The position numbers were made by a program, and so were the translations under genes. A stretch of DNA of 64,000 nt from Acidobacteriota bacterium (GTDB lineage: Bacteria; Acidobacteriota; Terriglobia; Bryobacterales; Bryobacteraceae): assembly GCA_016870995.1 (NCBI GenBank), contig VFZU01000002.1, forward strand, positions 62,001-126,000. Direction: 5' to 3'. Below are positions 1 through 9,034 of the stretch, piece after piece. Within the stretch, counting starts at the first letter, position 1. Every line of letters starts with the position of its first letter. Below the pieces are notes generated by a model that saw nothing but the letters and a program-made list of their open reading frames with translations, searched no databases and was not told the origin of the DNA.

Positions 1-2151
1 CGGATGCGCGAAGTACGTGCCATAGCCGGCGCGAAGAACCGTGGTGTCCTTGCCGAATACTTTGTAGGCCAGACCAATACGGGGGCCGAAGTTATTCAGA
101 TCGGTGCGGTAGGGACTTGTCGGCCAACCGTCTTGCCCCATGAAGCGGACCACTCCAGGAGTGCCGCTCACCGGATTGATTTGGTCGATGGCAAAACCAT
201 TCATCCGGTTGTTGCTGTCGACGATCGGAGTATCGAGTTCCCAACGCAGACCCAGGTTCAGGGTGAGGTCACGGGAGAGCTTCCAATCGTCCTGTACAAA
301 CCAGGCCCAGTAGGTACTTGAACGGTTCAGAACTTCCGTTTCGCGAACGGTGTAATTTGTCATCAAACCCAACAACATCGATGCGAAGCCGTTGCCGGAG
401 GCGGCGGTGCCAGGTTGACCAGTGGAGAACGGTACGAAGTTGAAGCTACCGGAGGCGCTCGGGCGATTAATTTCGTAATTCATGCTCTTGCGATATTCGA
501 AGCCGAACTTCAGGTTGTGGCGGCCTTTGACCCACGAGAAGTTGTCGATGATCTGATGTTGTTGGATGGGGAACTGACGGCGTTCCTGATTGCCGGCTCC
601 CATCGCCGTGTAACCAGCGGTATTCAGAGTGGGGAAGGCCCCGGCTGGCAGATTGTTGAGCCCGATGGTCTTGCCCCAATCCTGCCCTAGGCCTTTAGAC
701 CTTTCCCAATTGATGCGATTGCCATAGGTGTAGCGAAGCTCGTTAAGAATCGACGGAGTGAGGATCTTGTTGTAGCTCAGGTAGGTGTAGTGCTGGTGGC
801 GTTGGGGATCGGTTAAGGTGTCAGCGGCATCCAGCGGGAAGACGGTGGTGTTGAAGCGGTCGTCTGAGTTGTAGAGATACCGGAAGGTCAGTTTGTCGTT
901 CTGCGTCAGGTTGTGATCGACCTTGGCGGTGTAGTTGTCTCTTGGAAACTGCGTCACGTAGTTTGCCCGAAAGTTATTGACGCCGGTGGCGTTGTCGGGA
1001 GGCCGGTTGGGGAGCGGGAAGTATGTGGCGATCTTCTGCGCTGCAGCATCAAGCCGGCTGCGGGGGATGATGTTGCCGGGAAATTGCGTGCGGCGATTCT
1101 GGCCATTCACTAGCGCGGTGGTGGCGGGATCGAAGATGGGGTTTGAATTGGCGCTGAAGTTGCCTTCGCGCTGGGCGATGGTTGGTACGGTCATCGTACG
1201 CACGACGCCTTCGTTGCGGCGGCTGCCTTCATAGGCGAAGAAAAAGAACGTGCGGTCCTTGCCGTTGTAGAGCTTTGGAATGCGAATGGGACCGCCCACG
1301 GTGCCGCCGAACACGTTGTAACGCAGCGGCGCGCGAACTTTGCGGCCATCGGCGATGGGAGCAAAGAAATTGGCAGCGTCCAGCTTCTCGTTGCGGAAGT
1401 ATTCGAACAGGGTGCCTTGCAGTTGGTTGGTGCCGCTTTTGGTGGTGGCGATCACCACTCCTCCGGCGCTGCCGCCGTACTCGGCGCTGTAGCTATTGGA
1501 GAGCACCTTCACTTCCGCGACGGTTTCCACCGGGGGATCCAGATCTACCTGCCCGATGCCCAGGCGCATGTTCTGCGCAGTGCCGCCATCGATGAAGAAA
1601 TTCTGCGATTGGGTGCGGCCGCCCGCCAGAGAGAAGTTCGGCTTGCCACCGGCATCGTAATTGACAAAAACGGCAGCGCCGGTGAGGCCGATGATATTCA
1701 TGCTGCGGCGATCTCCGATCGGCATGTCTTCGATCGTCTTGGCCTCCACCAATTGGCTGACGTCGCTCGACCGCGTCTCGATCGATGACGCCGTTGCCAC
1801 CACGCTGATGGATTCAGTGACCGCGCCCACTTCGAGAGTAAGATTCAGCTCAAGACTCTGCCCGGTGGTGAGCGTCATGTTCGTACGAACCAACTTCTTG
1901 AACCCCGCCTTCTCCACGGTGAGCGTGTAGCGACCAATCGGCAGGGCACGCAGGGCATAGAATCCACTGTCATTGGAGGTAACTGTGGAGGGAGTACCAG
2001 TGGCCAAGTTACGCATCGTCAACTCGGCTCCGACTACGAAGGCTCCTTGCGCATCCGTGACGAGTCCGGAGATGTTTGCCTGAGATGATTGAGCGTTGAG
2101 CAGGTAAGACATCTGGGACGCGAATAGAAAGACGAGAAGCACGGAACGCAT
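1..2151 (-). CDS. TonB-dependent receptor, Oar-like (3' end cut by window)
   Basis: An unbroken frame of 717 codons runs off the left edge, so the C-terminal part of the barrel is missing. It opens with a signal peptide (MRSVLLVFLFASQMSYLLNAQ is the first segment), followed by a carboxypeptidase-regulatory-like beta-sandwich at about residues 25-110, then a plug domain with the motifs SAEYGGSAGG and TKSGTNQLQG. Barrel strands follow (for example QDDWKLSRDLTLNLGLRWE). This is the layout of the large Oar-like outer-membrane receptors that acidobacteria carry in many copies; they are thought to import or bind large substrates using TonB energy. The substrate cannot be told. Its start lies only 20 bp from the divergent start of the next gene, so both promoters must reach into the opposite gene. 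Confidence 0.9.
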   Translation of the reverse strand, partial: MRSVLLVFLFASQMSYLLNAQSSQANISGLVTDAQGAFVVGAELTMRNLATGTPSTVTSNDSGFYALRALPIGRYTLTVEKAGFKKLVRTNMTLTTGQSLELNLTLEVGAVTESISVVATASSIETRSSDVSQLVEAKTIEDMPIGDRRSMNIIGLTGAAVFVNYDAGGKPNFSLAGGRTQSQNFFIDGGTAQNMRLGIGQVDLDPPVETVAEVKVLSNSYSAEYGGSAGGVVIATTKSGTNQLQGTLFEYFRNEKLDAANFFAPIADGRKVRAPLRYNVFGGTVGGPIRIPKLYNGKDRTFFFFAYEGSRRNEGVVRTMTVPTIAQREGNFSANSNPIFDPATTALVNGQNRRTQFPGNIIPRSRLDAAAQKIATYFPLPNRPPDNATGVNNFRANYVTQFPRDNYTAKVDHNLTQNDKLTFRYLYNSDDRFNTTVFPLDAADTLTDPQRHQHYTYLSYNKILTPSILNELRYTYGNRINWERSKGLGQDWGKTIGLNNLPAGAFPTLNTAGYTAMGAGNQERRQFPIQQHQIIDNFSWVKGRHNLKFGFEYRKSMNYEINRPSASGSFNFVPFSTGQPGTAASGNGFASMLLGLMTNYTVRETEVLNRSSTYWAWFVQDDWKLSRDLTLNLGLRWELDTPIVDSNNRMNGFAIDQINPVSGTPGVVRFMGQDGWPTSPYRTDLNNFGPRIGLAYKVFGKDTTVLRAGYGTYFAHP

Positions 2152-2171
2152 ATGGTGAATAGGCTATCAGA

Positions 2172-3485
2172 ATGCTGGTAAGAGAGATGCAGAGCAGAGT
2201 ATTCTCCTGGCTGTGGGCGGTTGCCCTTTTGCTTGACTTTCTCTGCCAGCCTTTTGGCGGACAGCCGTATGAAGTCATGACGTTGCTTTTGGCGGCGTTC
2301 TTCGCTTGTAGACCTGACTTAGGCTGGGTATTTCTGGTTGTCTGTGTTGCGGATCTCACGCACTTTCTGATTCAGGCGCCCTGGACGCCGAATCATGCCG
2401 TTCTACGCGCCTTCGTCGATTTGGTTGTCCTTGGTCATTTTTTCCTTCGGGGAAAACCCGGGGCACTTGAAGCCTCAAAACCCACCATTCGACTGTTGTT
2501 GATTCTGGTGTACGGCATCAGCGTTTTTCATAAGTTGAACCACGATTTTCTGAACCCAGAAGTAAGCTGCGCCTCTCAGATGCTGACCGATGGTGCACTT
2601 TGGCTCAGGCTCCCAAGCCCACCGCCAATCTTGCGGGCGATCTCGATTTGGGGTGCGCTCGCTTGTGAAATGCTGATCCCGATCCTATTGCTGTTGCCTA
2701 GATCCTACCCCCTTGCACTTTGGTTGGGACTGGCGTTTCATAGCATTCTTGCCCTGCATCCACACCCAGGAATCTATTCGTTCTCCGGGCTGGTGATTGC
2801 GATTCTGTCGCTGTGGGTTCCAGAAGAGCAGTGGAGCGATTTCATCGCCCGATTCGGGGAGAAGAGCGAATTGCTTCTCCGCGTAACAGCACGACTAGCT
2901 GTCATTTTCGCCACCTGCGCGGTGCTGCTTGAACCACATCCAAGATGGACGTTTCGGATTGGCCTCGCGGTTTGGTTTTCCTTGGCTGCTGCGGGGTTAC
3001 TCACCCTGTTTCGCCTCAGACGGCCGGGATCAGCCGAAAGACAAACATTGTTCCGTTTGGGCTGGGCTCCTTCGATCCTGTTGCTCGTTTTTGCTTTGAA
3101 TGGCTTCGCCCCATACATGGGGTTGCATACCGTGAGGGTGTTCTCGATGTTTAGCAATCTGAGGACGGAAGGCGGGGCGGGCAATCATCTCTGGATCTCA
3201 ACCGATAAGCAATGGTTCTCGTTCCAAAGCGATTTGGTGAAAGTGTTGGAATCTACAGATCCCAGGCTCAGCGAGTTAGCCATGAAAGAAGAAATGCTCG
3301 TCTTTTTCGAATTGCAACGCTGGGCACAGTCCGCGCCGAAACCATTTGACGTGAAAGTGCGTCGCCGCGATGGCAGCATTACGACCGAAACGGATGCAAC
3401 ACTTCCTCCACTGAATCCGATTCTGCGAAAGTTCCTGTTTTTCCGTGCCGTCAACAAAACGGGCCCATCAAAATGCAAATGGTGA
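2172..3485 (+). CDS. HTTM-like polytopic membrane protein
   Basis: A 437-residue protein with about eight hydrophobic segments in residues 10-310 and a soluble C-terminal tail of about 110 residues. The motif FHKLNHDFLNP near residue 119 and the NGFAPYMGLHTVRVFSMFSN block near residue 315, just after the last membrane span, resemble the HTTM family (horizontally transferred transmembrane domain, related to vitamin K-dependent gamma-carboxylase). Family membership is my recognition of these motifs; no enzymatic activity is established for most bacterial members. No good ribosome site is visible before the first ATG; a second ATG 15 bases downstream is an alternative start. It ends 9 bp before the -35 box of the metal-responsive promoter, with no clear terminator between. 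Confidence 0.7.
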   Translation: MLVREMQSRVFSWLWAVALLLDFLCQPFGGQPYEVMTLLLAAFFACRPDLGWVFLVVCVADLTHFLIQAPWTPNHAVLRAFVDLVVLGHFFLRGKPGALEASKPTIRLLLILVYGISVFHKLNHDFLNPEVSCASQMLTDGALWLRLPSPPPILRAISIWGALACEMLIPILLLLPRSYPLALWLGLAFHSILALHPHPGIYSFSGLVIAILSLWVPEEQWSDFIARFGEKSELLLRVTARLAVIFATCAVLLEPHPRWTFRIGLAVWFSLAAAGLLTLFRLRRPGSAERQTLFRLGWAPSILLLVFALNGFAPYMGLHTVRVFSMFSNLRTEGGAGNHLWISTDKQWFSFQSDLVKVLESTDPRLSELAMKEEMLVFFELQRWAQSAPKPFDVKVRRRDGSITTETDATLPPLNPILRKFLFFRAVNKTGPSKCKW

Positions 3486-3494
3486 TTTTTCTTC

Positions 3495-3526
3495 TTGACT
3501 CCGTACTCTGATACGGAGCTTAGGAT
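3495..3526 (+). promoter_or_regulatory. MerR-type promoter/operator of the metallothionein-like unit
   Basis: A -35 box TTGACT (3495-3500) and a -10 box TAGGAT (3521-3526) are separated by 20 bp, longer than the usual 17. The spacer region holds a perfect 7-bp inverted repeat, CTCCGTA (3499-3505) and TACGGAG (3512-3518), with a 6-bp centre. This matches the known design of MerR-family targets, where the regulator untwists an over-long spacer, and it closely resembles the mercury-resistance operator as I remember it (TTGACTCCGTAC ... GTACGG). The next ATG is only 7 bases after the -10 box, so the transcript is predicted to begin at or next to that ATG (leaderless). Confidence 0.85.
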
Positions 3527-3532
3527 CGAGCT

Positions 3533-3631
3533 ATGAAGAACCCAAACACCCGAGGCTGTTCCTGCTGCACGGCTTGCCCGTGCGGTGATCCTGACTGCAA
3601 ATGTTCATGCTGCGCTGGCAAAGAGAAGTAG
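3533..3631 (+). CDS. metallothionein-like cysteine-rich peptide (32 aa)
   Basis: A 32-residue frame with nine cysteines at positions 9, 11, 12, 15, 17, 22, 24, 26 and 27, arranged as C-x-C-C-x2-C-x-C-x4-C-x-C-x-C-C, with no aromatic residues. This composition is that of a small metallothionein, a cytoplasmic metal-thiolate buffer, although the spacing does not match a bacterial family I can name. It lies directly behind a mer-type promoter and 13 bp ahead of a MerR-family regulator gene, so context and composition agree on metal binding or detoxification. The start codon probably coincides with the transcript start, so translation would be leaderless; there is no ribosome site. No alternative reading of this stretch is apparent. 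Which metal it binds is unknown; the regulator's cysteines suggest a soft divalent ion such as Hg, Cd, Pb or Zn. Confidence 0.75.
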   Translation: MKNPNTRGCSCCTACPCGDPDCKCSCCAGKEK

Positions 3632-3644
3632 CCACAATTAAGGC

Positions 3645-4052
3645 ATGACGATATCCGAGGTTGCGAAACAAGCCAAAGTGGGCGTGGAAACCATTCGGTT
3701 TTACGAGCGCGAGGGCCTGCTTGAGCAGCCTCGTAAACCCGTTTCTGGATACAGGCAGTACCTGACCAGCCACGTGGAGCGCATTCGGTTTCTCAAACAG
3801 TGCCAGAGCTTCGGCTTCTCCTTGGCGGAAGCCGGGATGCTTGCCCATTCGCTGGAGCGCGGCGCGGCCACATGCGAGGATGCGTGCAATCTCGCGGAAC
3901 GAAAGTTGAAAGACCTGAAGGCCAAGATTGCCGAATATGAGGCGCTCGCCCGGAGGCTTGAGAACTTAGTGGACGCACCATGCCGACGACAGCAAAATGC
4001 GCAATGTTCCGTTGTAGATGCCTTAACAAATGGGGATTGCCAAGAAGCTTAA
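3645..4052 (+). CDS. MerR-family metal-responsive transcriptional regulator
   Basis: A 135-residue protein with the MerR winged helix-turn-helix at the N-terminus (motifs VGVETIRFYEREGLL, residues 13-27, and SGYRQY), a long dimerisation helix and a C-terminal metal site. Cys77, Cys113 and Cys121 sit where MerR has its three mercury ligands (82, 117, 126); Cys81 and Cys132 are extra. A cysteine at position 77 is typical of members that sense divalent ions (Hg, Zn, Cd, Pb), whereas copper/silver/gold sensors have serine there. It lies 13 bp behind the cysteine-rich peptide in what looks like one autoregulated transcript. An AAGG ribosome site precedes the ATG. The last four bases overlap the convergent GGDEF/EAL gene. 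Confidence 0.9.
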   Translation: MTISEVAKQAKVGVETIRFYEREGLLEQPRKPVSGYRQYLTSHVERIRFLKQCQSFGFSLAEAGMLAHSLERGAATCEDACNLAERKLKDLKAKIAEYEALARRLENLVDAPCRRQQNAQCSVVDALTNGDCQEA

Positions 4053-6247
4053 GGCGCCTGCCGAACCGCCTGAGCTTCCAGCATGCGGCGAGCCGCTTCC
4101 TTGGTGAGCGGTGGGGCAAATAAATAGCCCTGCCCATACGGACAGCCGAGACTGAGAAGTTCTTCGGCTTGCGTTCGAGTTTCGATCCCTTCGGCCACAA
4201 CCTGCAAGCCAAGACTCCCCGCCAGCATGATGATGGCGCGCACAATCTCGAATGCTGCGTGGTCCTGCATCATCGTGCTGATGAAGGATCGATCAATCTT
4301 CAGCGTGTCGAAGGGAAGCTTGTGCAGATAACTCAGGGAAGAGTATCCCGTTCCAAAGTCATCGATTTTCAGGCCAACCCCCATACGACGCAACTCCTTC
4401 ACCAATTCCAGAGCTTGCACAGGGTCTTGCACCAGCACGCTTTCGGTCACTTCGAATTGAAGAGTTTCTGGCGGAATCCTGGTGTCGGCAAGAATTTTCC
4501 GAATCTCATCGAGCAACGATCGATCCTGAAACTGTCGGACGCTGAGGTTGACGCTGATCTCTAGTGGCTTCGGCGAGGGGAACTCCTGCTGCCATCGGTG
4601 AATCGTTTCGCAGGCCTCGCGCACAGTGCTAATACCGATAGGTACAATCAGCCCGCTCTCTTCGGCCAGAGGGATGAATTGACGGGGAGGGATTACGCCT
4701 TTTTGAGGATGCCTCCAGCGTAATAGCGCCTCAAAGCCAATGATCCGTTCGCTCTCGAGAGCAATTTTCGGCTGGTAATAGACTTCGAATTCCCATTGCT
4801 CAATGGCTCGCTTGAGGTCGTTCTCAAGCGCCATCCGCTCCAGGACATCGTCGCGCATGTGCCTGTCGAAATGAACAATTCTGTTGCCGCCATCCGCCCT
4901 CGCAGAGTGTAAGGCGATCTCTGCGTCGCGCCAGATCTCGTCAGCATGACGGCGGTCTTCCTGCAGTACATAACCAACGCTGGTCGACAAGAACAGTTCG
5001 CTGCCTTGCATCCAAATCCCTTTGGCCATGGTGTCCTGAATCAGTCGGGCGATCCCCATCGCTGCTTCATGATCTTCCACGCCCGGCATCGCGATCGCAA
5101 ACTCTTCTTCGCTCAATCGAGCCAGCATCCAACTGGCGGTAGCCCGATCGCCGCCGTTCAGAGCAGCACCCAATCTTTCCCCTGCCATTTTCAGCAATTG
5201 ATTGCCAACGGATTGCCCCAGTGAATCCCGAATCAAGGCATAGCGATCCAGCCCCACCAGAAAGACCGCGAGACTGAGATCTTGGGCCTGATAAGCGTCT
5301 TCGAGCCAGTCCTCAAACATGAAACGGTTGGCGAGGCCGGTCACGGGGTCGATCGTCTTGGCTTCGGTAATGTCGGTGTGCGAGCCGCTGATCGCAGAGG
5401 GGTCATCATACTCATCGCGCTCAATGCGCCCGCGCAGCAAAACCCAGCGCCAACCCCCTTCCCGGTGTCTGAGGCGAAATTCGAAATTCAACTCTTCCGG
5501 TAGCGCCTTCCAATCGCTGCCACTGATCGCCTGGCTCAAGCGGGAAAGGTCAATCGGATGAATCAGAGTGAGGCATTCGTCGAGCGTACCCTCGACCTCA
5601 TTGGCAGCAAAGCCGCTGAGCTTGCGGAAGTTTTGACTGAACTCAACCTTGCGGGTGCGAAGGTCGAACCGCCAAAGATCCTGACTTAAAACCGACTGCT
5701 TGTGCTGCTGCAGTAGCTCTTCGGCCTGCCGCTTTTCAGAGTTGAGCAGGAAGCACTCGGCGGAAGAACGGAGAGCACGCTTCGCTTTTCTTTCGATCAG
5801 ACCCCAATCCCATGGGGTGCTAAAGAAATCATTTACTCCTGCCTCGATCGAGGTGTAGAGGTCCTCGCGAATGTGCCGTGAGCAACAGAAGAAGACAGGC
5901 AGTTGCTGCTCGTTTCCCTTGCGGCGCAGAGTCTCAATCGCCGCTGCGGAGCGTGCATCCCAACAATCTGCCAAGACGACCGCCAACCCAACTGGTGTGC
6001 CGAGTTTCTGACATTCTTCGGCAACGAGAAGTGCTTCATCCATGCGAGTGGAGGCAAAGACTGCCTCGTGAATCTGTTTGAAGAACTCCCGCCATGCTCG
6101 CAAGCAGGAACGATCGGACTCTTCGCCCTGGAGATCGATCACTAGGATCGGCATCTCGGGAAGATCCAGTTCCTGAGGAATCGGTAGGTCCGGAAATTCT
6201 GCGTATAGTTCTGCCACTTCCCTTGGCTCATCGACTGAGACGCGCAA
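4049..6247 (-). CDS. PAS-GGDEF-EAL protein, probable c-di-GMP phosphodiesterase
   Basis: A 732-residue signalling protein: a receiver-like N-terminal region (about 30-160), a PAS/PAC sensor (about 185-297), a GGDEF domain (298-465) and an EAL domain (475-725). The diguanylate cyclase signature is degenerate: the active-site loop reads LSEEEF at about 378-383 in place of GGDEF, so synthesis is unlikely. The EAL domain keeps FEALLRW, the ISVNLS and FEVTES strands, the KIDDFGTGYSS loop and VAEGIE, so c-di-GMP hydrolysis is expected. No transmembrane segment is seen, so it should be cytoplasmic. It starts 14 bp after the end of selB and is probably co-transcribed with it, although no functional link is known. 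Confidence 0.9.
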   Translation of the reverse strand: MRVSVDEPREVAELYAEFPDLPIPQELDLPEMPILVIDLQGEESDRSCLRAWREFFKQIHEAVFASTRMDEALLVAEECQKLGTPVGLAVVLADCWDARSAAAIETLRRKGNEQQLPVFFCCSRHIREDLYTSIEAGVNDFFSTPWDWGLIERKAKRALRSSAECFLLNSEKRQAEELLQQHKQSVLSQDLWRFDLRTRKVEFSQNFRKLSGFAANEVEGTLDECLTLIHPIDLSRLSQAISGSDWKALPEELNFEFRLRHREGGWRWVLLRGRIERDEYDDPSAISGSHTDITEAKTIDPVTGLANRFMFEDWLEDAYQAQDLSLAVFLVGLDRYALIRDSLGQSVGNQLLKMAGERLGAALNGGDRATASWMLARLSEEEFAIAMPGVEDHEAAMGIARLIQDTMAKGIWMQGSELFLSTSVGYVLQEDRRHADEIWRDAEIALHSARADGGNRIVHFDRHMRDDVLERMALENDLKRAIEQWEFEVYYQPKIALESERIIGFEALLRWRHPQKGVIPPRQFIPLAEESGLIVPIGISTVREACETIHRWQQEFPSPKPLEISVNLSVRQFQDRSLLDEIRKILADTRIPPETLQFEVTESVLVQDPVQALELVKELRRMGVGLKIDDFGTGYSSLSYLHKLPFDTLKIDRSFISTMMQDHAAFEIVRAIIMLAGSLGLQVVAEGIETRTQAEELLSLGCPYGQGYLFAPPLTKEAARRMLEAQAVRQAP

Positions 6248-6261
6248 AGATTCAGTGACTT

Positions 6262-8112
6262 TCAGAGGATGATGCGAAGATCCCCGGCTCGCCGCGTGAC
6301 GCGCTCCCGATCGAAATACTCCAGGAGGGGAATCGCGTACTTGCGGGATACCCCCGTCCAGTCCTTGAACTCGACCACTCCGAAACTTTGCCCTCGCCGC
6401 GCCTGAAGGAGTTGCTTTAACTGCTGCAGCGGTTCGGCGTGAAATACAAGATCAGGCCCGACACGCACGAGTTTCGATTCCCGCAGCAGCAAAGCGAGGA
6501 TCGACTTTGACCTTGCCGCATCCAGTCCGGTTGACTTGAGCACCTCGTCAAGAGCAGGCACGGCCAGGCGGGCTTGGCGGAATGCACCTTCGATGCTTTG
6601 CGATGCGGCGTCTTCGTTTGCCGCCAGCTTCACCTTATGGCTTTCGAGCCTCAGAAGATCGCCTTCAGATTTCACCGCGGGTGCGTGCCGAAGCAAGGCG
6701 TCCATCCCGCCTGCGGGAGCCGATGCCAGCAGCGACGTGCGCAAATACTCACGGGATAGCCCCGCCTCAAGCGGCTTATCCCGATGATAGGCGCGAAGCT
6801 GATTTACCAATTCGGATGCGATGCGCTTCAGGCTGGATGAGGCGATCCACCAGGAGCCGATCCGCTCGAGATCCTTGCCCGAGTAGTTCACTGGAAATCC
6901 AAGCCGGAGCTGTATGTCGCGCTGCTCCATGCCAAGCGGGCGTTCCGCGACGAGTTGCTGCATCCTCCCGGCTGCATCCAGTTGCTTCCAGTTGGACAAC
7001 CGCTCTACAGCCCCTTTGCGTCGGAGCCTGGGGCGGCCCAGGTGGATTTCCATCACTGTCCCTCCAGCGACAGTCACCAGAGGCGAGGAACCACGCAAAA
7101 TGAATCGGTCGCCAGGCAGCACAAGAACGGGTTGATCGACTACCAGCCGCGCCCAGATTTTTGCTCCCGGCTCGGCACGCCGAGCTTCACTCAGTACGCG
7201 AAACTCCGCGGCAGCTTCTGTGGTGCCGGTATGAAAATGAAGCCTCGCGCGATCCCTCAAAACGGGGGCATCGCCCAACATCTCCAGTTCGACGTCGAAA
7301 ATCTGGACAGGTTCAAACAAGCCAGTTCCCGCCGCTACGAAGCCGCGCTCCACCTCACTCACTTCAACACCAGCAAGATTCACAGCCGTCCGCTGCCCGG
7401 CCTGCGCCTCTTTTACTGACTGCCCTTGCACCTGTATGCCACGCACCCGGGCGGTGAGCTCGCCGGGATAGAGGCGGACTTCGTCATCCAATTTCAATCG
7501 GCCTTCTTTGAGAGTGCCAGTCACGACCGTGCCGTGGCCCTTCATGACGAACGCCCGGTCAATGGGCAGGCGAGCAGGCCGCTCGAGATTACGCGGTTTC
7601 AAATCGGCTGCAATGCGTTGGATGGCGGCGATCAACTCCGGCAGGCCCACGCCCGTCGGCGCGCTCACGGGCAGAATCGGCATCCCTTCGAGAAAACTGC
7701 CTCGAACGAAATCCTCCAGTTCCATCTTCACCAGCTCGAGCCAGTCAGCATCCACCAGATCGGACTTGGTGAGCGCAATAATCCCGCGCTCGATCCCGAG
7801 CAACCGGCAGATTTCGAAATGCTCCTTCGTCTGCGGCTTGATGGCCTCGTCGGCGGCAACAACAAACAGAACCAGATCGATACCTGTAACGCCCGCCAGC
7901 ATGTTGCGAACAAAACGCTCGTGCCCCGGTACGTCCACAAACGAGATTCGAGCGCCATCAGCAGCCTTCAAATTTGCGAAGCCAAGCTCGATCGAGATGC
8001 CCCGCTCCTTCTCTTCCTTCAGGCGGTCCGTGTCGATTCCGGTGAGCGCTTTGACGAGCGTAGTCTTGCCATGGTCGATATGTCCTGCAGTCCCGACGAT
8101 AATGTTCTTCAT
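6262..8112 (-). CDS. selB: selenocysteine-specific elongation factor SelB
   Basis: A 616-residue translational GTPase with the P-loop GHIDHGKT (residues 10-17), switch [10 protein letters not shown], the TKSD base-recognition motif, translation-factor beta-barrel domains, and a C-terminal region of about 250 residues that fits the winged-helix repeats binding the SECIS hairpin. The N-terminus [15 protein letters not shown] and the length are typical of bacterial SelB. It delivers Sec-tRNA to ribosomes paused at a recoded UGA. No selA, selD or tRNA-Sec is visible in this window, so they must lie elsewhere if the pathway is complete. Its ATG shares the bases of a CATG with the divergent ATG of the VWFA gene. 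Confidence 0.95.
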   Translation of the reverse strand: MKNIIVGTAGHIDHGKTTLVKALTGIDTDRLKEEKERGISIELGFANLKAADGARISFVDVPGHERFVRNMLAGVTGIDLVLFVVAADEAIKPQTKEHFEICRLLGIERGIIALTKSDLVDADWLELVKMELEDFVRGSFLEGMPILPVSAPTGVGLPELIAAIQRIAADLKPRNLERPARLPIDRAFVMKGHGTVVTGTLKEGRLKLDDEVRLYPGELTARVRGIQVQGQSVKEAQAGQRTAVNLAGVEVSEVERGFVAAGTGLFEPVQIFDVELEMLGDAPVLRDRARLHFHTGTTEAAAEFRVLSEARRAEPGAKIWARLVVDQPVLVLPGDRFILRGSSPLVTVAGGTVMEIHLGRPRLRRKGAVERLSNWKQLDAAGRMQQLVAERPLGMEQRDIQLRLGFPVNYSGKDLERIGSWWIASSSLKRIASELVNQLRAYHRDKPLEAGLSREYLRTSLLASAPAGGMDALLRHAPAVKSEGDLLRLESHKVKLAANEDAASQSIEGAFRQARLAVPALDEVLKSTGLDAARSKSILALLLRESKLVRVGPDLVFHAEPLQQLKQLLQARRGQSFGVVEFKDWTGVSRKYAIPLLEYFDRERVTRRAGDLRIIL

Positions 8113-9034
8113 GCGGCTCGTGGCTACCTTATTGTGTCTGATCGGCCTTTGGTCCGGTCAAGCGCAAGAGACACCGTCTTTCAAATCAGGCACTACTCAA
8201 GTGCGGCTCGACATTCTGGCGAGCAACAACAAAGGCTTCATCAAGGCTCTGGCGGCTGAGGACTTGGTGATCGAGGACGAGGGTCAGCCGGTGAAAATCA
8301 GCTACTTCGGACGAGACGAGGCACCGCTCAACCTGCTGTTGCTCCTTGACGTCTCGGGCAGCATGAGCAGCTTTTTGTCGCAGATCGGCAAACGGGCCCA
8401 GTCCTTATTGAATGAACTGAAAGAGGCCGACAAGGTCGGCGTCATGATTTTCGCCAAGGAGACCGACTATCTGATGCCATTCACCTCAAAGAAAGAGCGA
8501 GCAGCCAACGCGATCGATCAAGCCTTGCGCCCTGAACTGCTGCCTTCGGGCACCTCAATCAACGCTGCGCTCATCGACGCCGGACAGGCCTTTACAAAAG
8601 GCAGCAAACTTGATGGCCACCGGGCGGTTGTCATTCTCACCGACAATAAGGCGCTCAACTACCGGATGCCGGACGAGTTGGTGTTGCGTCAGATGTTTGA
8701 AGCCGACGCGGTGGTGAACTCCATCGTCACCAAAAACGCAGAACCGCCCAAGCCATACAAGGATGCCGCACAGCGAAACCCCGATTTCAGCTGGGCTGAT
8801 GTTTTCAAGCTGTCCGCCGAAACGGGAGGCGAAGTATTGAGGACAGATCGGGCGGACGAGGCCTTTTCGAAGCTGTTGGGGAACCTGCGGGAGCGCTATT
8901 TGATCACCTATGACGCCCCGGCTTCTGAGCCCAATCGTTTTCGCCGCATTCAGGTGAGCCTATCGAAACAGGGCAAGAAGAAGCATGGCAACGCCGTGAT
9001 CCGGGTGCGCTCGGGCTACTACACTAAAGCGTGA
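8111..9034 (+). CDS. secreted VWFA-domain protein
   Basis: A 307-residue protein with a signal peptide ([19 protein letters not shown], likely cleaved after AQA or SGQA) and one von Willebrand A domain. The metal-ion-dependent adhesion motif DVSGS begins at Asp80, and TDNK near residue 180 may supply a later ligand. It resembles the VWFA-related family that is expanded in acidobacteria; the role is probably protein-protein adhesion outside the inner membrane, but no partner is known. I chose the ATG at 8111 because it gives the complete signal peptide, even though it overlaps the selB start codon and no ribosome site is seen. Its TGA overlaps the ATG of the carboxylase gene. Confidence 0.8.
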   Translation: MRLVATLLCLIGLWSGQAQETPSFKSGTTQVRLDILASNNKGFIKALAAEDLVIEDEGQPVKISYFGRDEAPLNLLLLLDVSGSMSSFLSQIGKRAQSLLNELKEADKVGVMIFAKETDYLMPFTSKKERAANAIDQALRPELLPSGTSINAALIDAGQAFTKGSKLDGHRAVVILTDNKALNYRMPDELVLRQMFEADAVVNSIVTKNAEPPKPYKDAAQRNPDFSWADVFKLSAETGGEVLRTDRADEAFSKLLGNLRERYLITYDAPASEPNRFRRIQVSLSKQGKKKHGNAVIRVRSGYYTKA

